In this document: positions 33,628 through 41,059 of the stretch, piece by piece | How the letters are laid out: every line of letters begins with the position of its first letter | Position numbering within the stretch: position 1 is the stretch's first letter | Origin: JAVBOW01 sp031550615 | GTDB lineage: Bacteria; Bacteroidota; Bacteroidia; Bacteroidales; Rikenellaceae | Length of the DNA: 64,000 nt | NCBI GenBank assembly: GCA_031550615.1 | Contig: JAVBOL010000015.1 | Location: 5,403 to 69,402 of the forward strand | Reading direction: 5' to 3' | Translations under genes and position numbers: made by a program | The notes under the pieces: generated by a model | Database searches by the model: none | The model's input: the letters and a program-made list of their open reading frames with translations, nothing else | Told to the model about the DNA's origin: nothing

Positions 33628-34401
33628 ATGAAAAATTTCAGATCCTTCCTGTTTCTCGCCCTCGCGGCATCGCTGGCCGGATGCAACGGCGAAGACAACT
33701 GCAAACCGTCGGCCGCCGACATCAGCGGAACGTGGGTCATCTTCGAAAGTAACGGGGTGACGCTCATGGAGAACGAGCGCTACGTCAATATCTTCGACCA
33801 CCGCAGCGGACTGGATATCTACGCCGGTCGTGAGCAGATCGACGACACGCAGAGCCAATGGGTGGAAGAGCCCGCCGGTACGTTCAAAGTAGTCAACGGC
33901 GTACTCTATGAAGAGTGGTACAACTACGACGGCTCATTCGGAGCGCAAGTCTCGGACATCTCGCTCAAGGATGACATTATGACCGTACGCGTCGCCGACA
34001 GCGACGAGTGGTACCGCTGCCGCAGGGTCGACGAGTCGATGAAAGCCCGGATGGCGGGCATCTGGGAGGGGCGCTCGACAGATAAGCCCAACCCCCTGTG
34101 GTTCTGCTGGAGTTTTAAGAGCAACAACTCCTACGATTTCTGGTGCGAGGACCAGGGCAGCTACGCCTTCATACCCACCAACAACGGCAAATATTACGTC
34201 TACGGCGATATGGTGGTGTGCACCTACACCGAAGAGCTCGGCGGCGGCGACGGCACGCAGACCATCCCCGGCGAACATTGCGAGTGCTGGACGATGAGCA
34301 TCGCCGGCAACACGATGACCTGGACCGCCACGCGCGACTACGGGGTGGCATCCTACGAGATGACCAAACGCACGGTGCTGCCGACAGCCCCTCCGCAATA
34401 A
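33628..34401 (+). CDS. Lipocalin-like-repeat lipoprotein, second of tandem pair
   Basis: A 257-residue lipoprotein (lipobox SLAGC) paralogous to the preceding one: ISGTWVIFESNGVTLMENER aligns with ITGEWVAFQVDGQRLGEND, and GIWEGRS...FCWSFKSNNSYDFW with GIWEGYE...FCWSFNANGTYDFY, then CECWTMSIAGNTMTW. Like its neighbour it consists of two lipocalin-like halves, so two rounds of duplication are visible: within the gene and between genes. It contains several cysteines (mature C-terms CRRVD, FCWSF, HCECW) that could form disulfides. No catalytic motif seen. A strong terminator follows immediately at the stop codon. Confidence 0.78.
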   Translation: MKNFRSFLFLALAASLAGCNGEDNCKPSAADISGTWVIFESNGVTLMENERYVNIFDHRSGLDIYAGREQIDDTQSQWVEEPAGTFKVVNGVLYEEWYNYDGSFGAQVSDISLKDDIMTVRVADSDEWYRCRRVDESMKARMAGIWEGRSTDKPNPLWFCWSFKSNNSYDFWCEDQGSYAFIPTNNGKYYVYGDMVVCTYTEELGGGDGTQTIPGEHCECWTMSIAGNTMTWTATRDYGVASYEMTKRTVLPTAPPQ

Positions 34402-34440
34402 GAAATAGGCGGAACCCGGTCGGGTTCCGCCTATTTCTTA
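34401..34440. terminator. Bidirectional terminator between lipoprotein gene and xylA
   Basis: A near-perfect stem of about 16-18 bp (AAATAGGCGGAACCC with GGGTTCCGCCTATTT around a GGTC loop). It overlaps the lipoprotein stop and ends 13 bases from the xylA stop, so it can serve both strands. Confidence 0.82.
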
Positions 34441-34452
34441 TTGAAAACGTGG

Positions 34453-35766
34453 TTAGTACATATTCACGATAGCTTCATAGAGCTCCTGCTTGCCGCTGGT
34501 CACCTTCGGCTCCCCTTTGGTCTTAGCGTAGGCCACGAGATCTTCGAGGGTCATCCTGCCGTTCTCGAACTCGCCCCCCTTGCCTGCGTCGAAAGAGGCG
34601 TAACGACCGGTGAGCATCTTTTTATAGGGCGATCTTTCGAGCACCCCGGCGGCAGCGATCAGGGCGCGTGCGAAAGCGTCCATTCCCGCGATGTGGGCTA
34701 TAAAGAGGTCTTCCGGGTCGGTCGAATTGCGGCGGGTGCGCGCATCGAAGTTGGTGCCGCCGCCATTCAGGCCGCCGGCTTTCACTATAACCAGCATCGC
34801 CTGGGTCAACTCCCACGAGTCGATGGGGAATTGGTCGGTGTCCCAGCCGTTCTGGTAGTCGCCGCGGTTGGCGTCTATCGAAGCCAGCATACCGCAGTCA
34901 GCTGCGCACTGTAACTCATGTTCGAAGGTGTGGCCGGCCAGCGTGGCGTGGTTGACCTCTATGTTGAGTTTGAAATCCTTATCCAGTCCGTTGGCGCGCA
35001 GGAAGCCGATCACGGTCTCCGCGTCCACGTCATACTGGTGCTTGGTTGGCTCCATGGGCTTGGGCTCGATCAAAAACCAGCCCTTGAAACCTTTGCCGCG
35101 GGCATAATCGCGCGCGGCGGTGAGCATACGCGCCAGGTGTGCCTTTTCGCGCTTCATATCGGTGTTCAGCAGCGACATATAGCCCTCGCGGCCTCCCCAG
35201 AACACATAGTTTTCGCCGCCCAGCTCTATCGTGGCGTCGAGGGCGTTCTTGATCTGCACCGCGGCGCGCGCCACAACGTCGAAGTCGGGGTTGGTGGCCG
35301 CGCCGTTCATGTAGCGGGGGTTGCTGAAGACGTTGGCCGTACCCCAGAGCAGCTTCAGGCCGGTCTGCTCCATCCTCTGTTTGGCGTAGGCGGTGATGGC
35401 CTTCATGTTGGCCTCATACTCCTCTATCGAGCCTCCCTCGGCGATCAGGTCGGTGTCGTGGAAACAGAAGTATTCGATGCCTATCTTCTGCATGAATTCG
35501 AAACCGGCGTCCAATTTCGCCTTGGCCTTGTCGAGGGCCGTCGCCGCGTCGTCCCACGCGTATTTCTTGGTGCCGCTACCGAATTGGTCGGCCCCGTCGG
35601 CGCACAGGGTATGCCAGTAGGCCATCGAGAATTTGAACCAATCCTTCATCTTGCGCCCCGCAACGACCTTTTCGGCGTCGTAGTAACGGAAAGCCATCGG
35701 ATTATAGCTCGATTCACCCTCGAATTTGATCTTCCCGATGCCGGGGAAATACTCTTTTTGTGCCAT
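34453..35766 (-). CDS. xylA: Xylose isomerase
   Basis: A 437-residue cytoplasmic TIM-barrel enzyme converting D-xylose to D-xylulose, the usual length for the long (class II) type. Start 35766 (MAQKEYFPGIGKIKFEG) follows the xylB stop by 13 bases; the longer frame runs back into xylB. Hallmarks: KYFCFHDTDL-type IEYFCFHDTDL (catalytic His), YVFWGGREGYMSLLNTD, LIEPKPMEPTKHQYD (metal ligands) and LNIEVNHATLAGHTFEHE, then GMLASIDANRGDYQNGWDTD. All metal-binding acids and histidines look intact. Last gene of the xylE-regulator-xylB-xylA operon. Confidence 0.97.
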   Translation of the reverse strand: MAQKEYFPGIGKIKFEGESSYNPMAFRYYDAEKVVAGRKMKDWFKFSMAYWHTLCADGADQFGSGTKKYAWDDAATALDKAKAKLDAGFEFMQKIGIEYFCFHDTDLIAEGGSIEEYEANMKAITAYAKQRMEQTGLKLLWGTANVFSNPRYMNGAATNPDFDVVARAAVQIKNALDATIELGGENYVFWGGREGYMSLLNTDMKREKAHLARMLTAARDYARGKGFKGWFLIEPKPMEPTKHQYDVDAETVIGFLRANGLDKDFKLNIEVNHATLAGHTFEHELQCAADCGMLASIDANRGDYQNGWDTDQFPIDSWELTQAMLVIVKAGGLNGGGTNFDARTRRNSTDPEDLFIAHIAGMDAFARALIAAAGVLERSPYKKMLTGRYASFDAGKGGEFENGRMTLEDLVAYAKTKGEPKVTSGKQELYEAIVNMY

Positions 35767-35779
35767 GACCTTATAAGTT

Positions 35780-37255
35780 TTAAAGTTTAGATGATAATTC
35801 TTTTTTCCATGCCTCGTATCCCGCGTCGAGGGCGGCTTTGATCGCCGGGTCGGGCTCCACGACCTCCAGCCTACGCAGCGAGGCGAATGCTTCCGATTCC
35901 GATCTGTAGATACCTGCACCAAGGGCCGCTCCGCGCGCCGCGCCCAATGCGCCGTCGGTGTTGTAGAGCTCTATGCGCGCGTCGCACAGCGTGGCCAGCG
36001 TGGTGCGAAAAATGGGGCTTAGCATCATATTGGCCATACCGGCGCGTATCACCCGGGGATCGAGCCCCACCCCGCGCATGATGTCCACACCGTAGCGGAA
36101 TGCGTAGGCGATGCCCTCCTGTGCGGCGCGCAGCACATGGGCGCGGGTGTGGCGGTTCAGGTCGAGCCCCGCGACGCATGCCCCGGTGAAGCGGTTTTCG
36201 AGCATGCGCTCGGCGCCGTTGCCGAAGGGTAGCATGACCACGCCGTCGCTGCCCGCCGGGACCCTGGAGGCTATTTCGTTGACCTGTTCGTAGCTCTCCG
36301 CCTGGGCTACTGCACGTTTTGTCCAGGCGTTGAGTATCCCTGTGCCGTTGATACACAGCAGTACGCCGTAGCGTGGCGCCTGGGTGGCGTGGTTGACATG
36401 CAGGAAAGTGTTGACCCTGGACAGGTGGTCGGCCCTGGGTTGGTCGGTCACCCCGTAGACCACGCCCGAAGTACCTGCCGTGGCCGCGATCTCGCCGGGC
36501 TGCAGCACCCCGAGCGAAAAGGCGTTGTTGGGCTGGTCGCCCGCGCGGTAGGAGATCGGCGTGCCCTCTTTTACGCCCAACAGAGATTCCGTGGCCGCCG
36601 AGGTGCGAGACTGGATGCCGATGGCGGGCTTCTGATCGGCGAACATTGCGTCGGGAATGCCGTAATGCCGGGCGAGGAAATCGGCGCGGCGGTCATCTTT
36701 GAAATCCCATAGGATGCCCTCGGAGAGCCCCGTTCCGGTGGTCGACACCTCGCCAGAGAGCATATAGGCGATGTAGTCGCCGGGCAGCATGAACTTGTCG
36801 ATGCGGGCAAACACGTCAGGCTGATTTTCTTTGACCCAGGCGAGTTTGGAGGCGGTGAAATTACCCGGCGAATTGAGCGTGCGTTCGAGGCAAAACTCCC
36901 TGCCGAGCGCCTCCGTGGCCTTCGCCCCTATCTCAACGGCGCGGCTGTCGCACCATATTATCGCGTCGCGCAGCACTTTGCCCCCGGCGTCGAGGCACAC
37001 AAGGCCGTGCATCTGGTAGGTGATGCCTATGGCGGCCACTTCAGACACCGGGTGGCTACGGGCGATCTGTCGGACACCGTCGCACACATATCCCCACCAC
37101 ATCGCGGGGTCCTGCTCGGCCCAGCCGGCCCTGAGCGCCTTGATAGGCATTTCCGTGCCTGGGAGCGTGGCCGAGGCCACGCACTCGCCTGTGGCGGTGT
37201 CTAACAGCGAAACCTTGACCGAGGAGCTGCCTATATCTATACCGAGGGTTTTCAT
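35780..37255 (-). CDS. xylB: Xylulokinase
   Basis: A 491-residue FGGY-family kinase making D-xylulose 5-phosphate. The N-terminus LGIDIGSSSVKVSLLD is the ATPase phosphate-1 loop; GITYQMHGLVCLDAGG and IIWCDSRAVEIG match xylulokinases, with QMHG and the DSR substrate residues. GTSGVVYGVTD is the phosphate-2 segment. The C-terminal LGAARGAALGAGIY is the adenosine/ATP-binding end. It lies 1 base after the Nudix regulator and 13 before xylA, in the same transcript. Confidence 0.95.
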   Translation of the reverse strand: MKTLGIDIGSSSVKVSLLDTATGECVASATLPGTEMPIKALRAGWAEQDPAMWWGYVCDGVRQIARSHPVSEVAAIGITYQMHGLVCLDAGGKVLRDAIIWCDSRAVEIGAKATEALGREFCLERTLNSPGNFTASKLAWVKENQPDVFARIDKFMLPGDYIAYMLSGEVSTTGTGLSEGILWDFKDDRRADFLARHYGIPDAMFADQKPAIGIQSRTSAATESLLGVKEGTPISYRAGDQPNNAFSLGVLQPGEIAATAGTSGVVYGVTDQPRADHLSRVNTFLHVNHATQAPRYGVLLCINGTGILNAWTKRAVAQAESYEQVNEIASRVPAGSDGVVMLPFGNGAERMLENRFTGACVAGLDLNRHTRAHVLRAAQEGIAYAFRYGVDIMRGVGLDPRVIRAGMANMMLSPIFRTTLATLCDARIELYNTDGALGAARGAALGAGIYRSESEAFASLRRLEVVEPDPAIKAALDAGYEAWKKELSSKL

Positions 37256-37256
37256 A

Positions 37257-38006
37257 TCAACGTAGGAAATCGAGTTTGAATTTGGATTTATGCTCCCTTT
37301 CGAAAATGCGGGCGTCGAAACGGTAATATTGCGCGGGTTTGTGCCACACCCCGGTTTGTTTCTCGCCGAGCGGGATTATATATGGTTGCGAAAGGATCTT
37401 CTTGCGGAAATTGCGGTTGTCGATCTCGATGCCAAGCACCGCCTGGTATAGGTCCTGCAACTGGCGGATCGTGAATTTGCGCGGCAACAGCGCGAAGGCC
37501 AGCGGCTCGTGGCGCAGCCGCGAGATCAGAAAACCTATGGCCGACACCACAATGCGGTTGTGGTCCAGGGCAAGCCCCCTGACGCTGTCCAGTTCCACCC
37601 ATTGCGCGCCTTTGGCCGCCGTGTACTCTATCAGCCGCGCGTCGAGTTTGACCACCGCGTGGAAGACCACCGTCAGCACCCTGCGCAGGTTGACCCCGTA
37701 GAAGTCGTTGATCCATTGCAACTCGTCGCCCTGCACGCGGGCGGGGTCTGAGAAGACCTCCATCTGGCGCAGGTAGATGTCCGTGATGCCGGTCAACTCA
37801 CCCATCACGCGGCTGGCCGCGCTTTCGAGGTCCTCCGTGTCTGCTATCAGGCTGCCGGGCAGTTTCATGTCGGCCACCACTCCCCTTTCAGGCAGGGTGC
37901 GTTCACGGCGCACCAAGAGCACCCTGAGCGCATGGCCGTCGAAACCGAAGACCACGCAGTCGACCGAAATCGCCTGGTCGTCGTATTTGAGCCCCCGCTC
38001 GCCCAT
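37257..38006 (-). CDS. Nudix-domain transcriptional regulator of xylose use (NrtR/AraR type)
   Basis: A 249-residue protein: a Nudix-fold domain (about 10-150) followed by a winged-helix DNA-binding domain (about 160-245; FTIRQLQDLYQAVLGIEIDN, then FRKKILSQPYI). The Nudix box is degraded: GSLIADTEDLESAASRVMGELTGI lacks the RE and EE pairs needed for Mg and pyrophosphate hydrolysis, so it is a ligand sensor rather than an enzyme. Proteins of this kind (for example BT0354/AraR of Bacteroides for arabinose) repress sugar operons and release DNA on binding the sugar. Position within the xylose operon makes xylose or xylulose the likely effector (inference). Confidence 0.88.
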   Translation of the reverse strand: MGERGLKYDDQAISVDCVVFGFDGHALRVLLVRRERTLPERGVVADMKLPGSLIADTEDLESAASRVMGELTGITDIYLRQMEVFSDPARVQGDELQWINDFYGVNLRRVLTVVFHAVVKLDARLIEYTAAKGAQWVELDSVRGLALDHNRIVVSAIGFLISRLRHEPLAFALLPRKFTIRQLQDLYQAVLGIEIDNRNFRKKILSQPYIIPLGEKQTGVWHKPAQYYRFDARIFEREHKSKFKLDFLR

Positions 38007-38012
38007 CGAACG

Positions 38013-39437
38013 CTATTTTTTCTCCCTTTTCGAGAAAAGGTCGTTCATCTGCTCAAGGGTCAGCCCTTTGGTCTCGGGCACGAATTTCCACATGAACAGC
38101 GCCGAGAGCAACGCCATGAGCGCATAGATCCAGTATGCGAAGCCGTGATGGAACACCTCGTTAAGCGCCGAGGATTTATCCATCATCGGGAAAGTCCATG
38201 ACACCAGATAGTTGGCTATCCATTGGGCGGCCACGGCGATAGCCATCGCCTGGCCTCGTATCTTATTGGGGAATATCTCGGAGAGCAGCACCCAGCAAAC
38301 CGGGCCCCAGCTCACGGCAAAGGAGGCTGTGTAGGCCAGCATAGCTATCAGGGCGGCCAGGCCGACGTGTTGGAGGAAGAAGAACGTCCCGAGGGCAAGC
38401 ATGCTCACGGCCATACCCAGCGATCCGATTATCATCAGCGGACGGCGTCCGAAGCGATCGACGGTGAATATCGCCACAACGGTGAACGTCAAGTTGATAA
38501 CACCGACGATTATGGTCTGCAGCAGTGCCGTGTCGGTGCCGCTGCCCATGTTGCGGAATATCTCGGGGGCGTAGTAAAGCACCACGTTGATACCCACGAA
38601 CTGCTGAAAAACCGATAGCAATATACCGATTATGATAACACCCACTCCATAGGCGAAAAGCGGCGAGCGTGCCACGCCGGCAAGCGATCCGCGGATGCTT
38701 TCCACCAGGTGCGACACGTCCTGCGTGCCGTTGACGCGGCGCAATATCCGCTCGGCTTTTTCGTCGTGACCGCGCATAATGAGCCAGCGTGGGCTTTCGG
38801 GAATGACGATCAGCAGTAGCAGCAGCAACACGCCGGGGATGGTTTCCGAGAGGAACATCATCCTCCAGCCCGTTTCGGTGATCCACTCCTCGGAGCTGCC
38901 CTGGGCAATAAAATAGTTGACGAAATATACAACCAGCATGCCGAAGATAATGGCGAACTGGTTGAAAGAGACCAACCTGCCGCGCATCGCCGGGGGTGCC
39001 ATTTCGGCTATATACATAGGCGAGAGCATCGAGGCCATACCCACGCCCACCCCGCCGATAATGCGGTAGATGACAAAATGGACGCCGAAAGCCGTCAGGT
39101 CGCCCCCCGCGGTGAACATCTCGGGAAACGCCGAGCCTACGGCAGAGATAATAAGTAACACCGAGGCGGCCAACAGGCTGTATTTACGCCCGAGGTTGGT
39201 GGCCATAAAGCCGCCTATCATACCGCCGAAGATGCAGCCGATCAGGGCGCTCGACACTAAAAAGCCGAGTTGCGCGTTAGCCGAGGCTTCGGGAAGCCCG
39301 AGTCCATGGATGAAATTAATGTCGAGGTACTTGACCGTCCCCGAGATCACTGCCGTGTCGTAACCGAACAGCAATCCGCCGAGCGTGGCCACCATAGTAA
39401 CGAAAAACAGGTAGGCCGTGCCTTTTGTTTTTGTCAT
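38013..39437 (-). CDS. xylE: Xylose:H+ symporter, sugar-porter MFS
   Basis: A 474-residue 12-helix transporter of the sugar porter family. Motifs in order: GGLLFGYDTAVISGT in helix 1, GGFMATNLGRK (motif A), the PESPRWLIMRGHDEKAERIL motif after helix 6, QQFVGINVVLYYAPEIF in helix 7, TVDRFGRRPLMIIG and the C-terminal VPETKGLTLEQMND. The helix 7 and helix 10 residues match XylE of E. coli, and the next genes are xylB and xylA, which fixes the substrate with good confidence. First gene of the operon; the candidate operator lies 43 bases upstream of its start. Confidence 0.94.
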   Translation of the reverse strand: MTKTKGTAYLFFVTMVATLGGLLFGYDTAVISGTVKYLDINFIHGLGLPEASANAQLGFLVSSALIGCIFGGMIGGFMATNLGRKYSLLAASVLLIISAVGSAFPEMFTAGGDLTAFGVHFVIYRIIGGVGVGMASMLSPMYIAEMAPPAMRGRLVSFNQFAIIFGMLVVYFVNYFIAQGSSEEWITETGWRMMFLSETIPGVLLLLLLIVIPESPRWLIMRGHDEKAERILRRVNGTQDVSHLVESIRGSLAGVARSPLFAYGVGVIIIGILLSVFQQFVGINVVLYYAPEIFRNMGSGTDTALLQTIIVGVINLTFTVVAIFTVDRFGRRPLMIIGSLGMAVSMLALGTFFFLQHVGLAALIAMLAYTASFAVSWGPVCWVLLSEIFPNKIRGQAMAIAVAAQWIANYLVSWTFPMMDKSSALNEVFHHGFAYWIYALMALLSALFMWKFVPETKGLTLEQMNDLFSKREKK

Positions 39438-39479
39438 CTGCTTTAGTTTTAGGTTTGTGTATCGTAAAAATAGTTTTTT

Positions 39480-39529
39480 TTAGCGTACGCCCGACACTAC
39501 GCGCCGGGAAAAGGTAAAATTTACGCTAA
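39480..39529. promoter_or_regulatory. Inverted repeat upstream of xylE, candidate operator
   Basis: TTAGCGTA (39480-39487) and TACGCTAA (39522-39529) are exact inverse copies 34 bases apart. A minus-strand near -7 element TACCTTTT (39509-39516) lies between them. A likely binding site for the Nudix regulator; role inferred. Confidence 0.45.
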
Positions 39530-39632
39530 GTAGCGGCATGCGTGGAGTGAAACGGTCGCGAAACAGCCTGAAAACAGACAAAATCGCCACTATAAAAACC
39601 TGTTTTAAAACAATTTGCACTAAAAACAAAAA

Positions 39633-39656
39633 TCCCGGGGCAGTATCGCCCCGGGA
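39633..39656 (-). terminator. Terminator after LuxR-type regulator gene
   Basis: TCCCGGGGC and GCCCCGGGA form a 9-bp perfect GC-rich stem with a 6-nt loop; on the minus strand TTTTTGTTTTTAG follows. It ends the hemerythrin-regulator transcript 27 bases beyond the stop. Confidence 0.8.
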
Positions 39657-39682
39657 AACAGTGCTTTTTACGTTAAGTCGCC

Positions 39683-40282
39683 CTATTCCGCCTGTGTACC
39701 CAGGTCGTCTATGCCCACGATCTTGTTTACGATGGCGTAAATGGTCAACCCCGCCGCCGAATGTATGTCCAATTTAGCGGAAATATTGCGGCGGTGCGTG
39801 GTGACCGTGTGCGCCGAGAGGCACAGTTTGTCGGCGATCTGCTTGTTGGTCATCCCGCGCACAACGCACGAGAGCACCTGTTTCTCGCGCGCCGAAAGGG
39901 GCTCGTGGCGCGGCTGCTCGGGGCCCGCGGAAACGAGTTTTTGCAGTTTCGCAGCGATCTGCGCCGGCTGCTCGTATAGGGATATGCTCTCGTCATAGGC
40001 CGACAGCAGGGGCGTGGCGTCAGAAGAGTGCAACGCGACGGCCTTCATATTCTGCGGCGCGTCGCGGCGCAACTGCTGGAGAGAGAATACCGCGGCCATA
40101 AGCGGATTGACTATCAGCACGTCGGGCTTGTGCGCGGCCAGCGATTGGCGCAACTCGTCAGGCTCCGAGACCTCATACACATGGGCATGCACCGTGTCTA
40201 TGCCCTGCAACACCGAGGCAACCCCGGCACGGATGATCGCAGACGGCTCGGCGACCAGTATGCGCAGTTGGACGCCTTTCAT
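39683..40282 (-). CDS. LuxR/NarL-type regulator with degenerate receiver domain
   Basis: A 199-residue regulator. The N-terminal 115 residues have a receiver-like fold (RILVAEPSAIIRAGVASVL, then PDVLIVNPLMAAV) but the phospho-accepting Asp is Asn59, and one of the acidic-pair residues is Ala11, so phosphorylation is unlikely. The C-terminal LuxR helix-turn-helix is intact (LSAREKQVLSCVVRGMTNKQIA, then LSAHTVTTHRRNISAKLDI). Its start overlaps the end of the hemerythrin gene by 4 bases. The pair probably forms an unorthodox sensor-regulator unit with the hemerythrin supplying the signal (inference). No histidine kinase is nearby. Confidence 0.88.
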   Translation of the reverse strand: MKGVQLRILVAEPSAIIRAGVASVLQGIDTVHAHVYEVSEPDELRQSLAAHKPDVLIVNPLMAAVFSLQQLRRDAPQNMKAVALHSSDATPLLSAYDESISLYEQPAQIAAKLQKLVSAGPEQPRHEPLSAREKQVLSCVVRGMTNKQIADKLCLSAHTVTTHRRNISAKLDIHSAAGLTIYAIVNKIVGIDDLGTQAE

Positions 40283-40974
40283 AATCTCACGGGTTTATTT
40301 GCTTCGAGGGCTTCGATAGCGGGCACGAACAGGCGGTCTTCCACCTCGTTGTGCGACGCCAGGTCGTCCTCGCAGTTGAATATATCGAACAGCACGCCGT
40401 TCATCTCGTTGGTGCTCTGCGCGGGATAGTACTTCAGCAGTATGCGCTTGAACTCCGCCAGGCGCGCCTCGACGTGATCGTGGTGGCTGCTGAAAACGCT
40501 TATCGAATAACCCTTGGTGCGCTGTCCGGCGATAAGGGCGCGCACGTAGGGGAAAACGGTGCTCTCCTCATAGTCCATGTGGGTGCGCACCTCGCCGACA
40601 TATTCGTCGAAATAGCGCAGTACGGCCCCGCCCAACCCCTCGTCCGCCCCCGCGAGCACAGCCTCCAGGGATGTGCGGATAGCCGGGAGGCGGAATCCGA
40701 GGAAATAGTCGTGCGAGGAGTGCAGGTAGTCCAGCAGGGCGCCCAACGACGGGGCGTCAGCCGACGAAGCGCTGACCGTGTGCCCGGTCTGCAGGTTGGC
40801 CACGGCCAGGAAGGTCGGCGCGTCCACGCCGGCCTGTGCGCACACCTCGCCTATGGTCTTCTCGCCGAAGCCCAGCCCGAGCCCGAAACGACTCATTACC
40901 AGCAACACGCGGTAGTTGTCGCCTATAAGTCCGCCCATAGTGTCGTTGGCGGTGTATTTTCCTGAAATGTACAT
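40279..40974 (-). CDS. Hemerythrin HHE-domain protein
   Basis: A 231-residue cytoplasmic protein. After a short N-terminal region (MGGLIGDNYRVLLVMSRFG, with a GFGEKTIGEVCAQAGVD helix-turn region) comes a four-helix bundle with the metal-binding pattern of hemerythrins: LHSSHDYFLGF, RTHMDYEESTVFPYV, FSSHHDHVEARL and SHNEVEDRLFVPAIEA. The His and Glu/Asp spacing fits a non-haem diiron site as in YtfE/RIC-type or oxygen- and NO-sensing hemerythrins, though the RIC cysteines are absent. It is translationally coupled to a LuxR-type regulator, which suggests a role in sensing oxygen, NO or iron. Confidence 0.88.
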   Translation of the reverse strand: MYISGKYTANDTMGGLIGDNYRVLLVMSRFGLGLGFGEKTIGEVCAQAGVDAPTFLAVANLQTGHTVSASSADAPSLGALLDYLHSSHDYFLGFRLPAIRTSLEAVLAGADEGLGGAVLRYFDEYVGEVRTHMDYEESTVFPYVRALIAGQRTKGYSISVFSSHHDHVEARLAEFKRILLKYYPAQSTNEMNGVLFDIFNCEDDLASHNEVEDRLFVPAIEALEANKPVRL

Positions 40975-41059
40975 AACGTGAGTTTTGGATAAGGATTAGC
41001 CATGTGTTATTTGTGCCCGTATGCTTTGAAGCTGCTCCTAAGCGGAAGTGTGTGTTACA

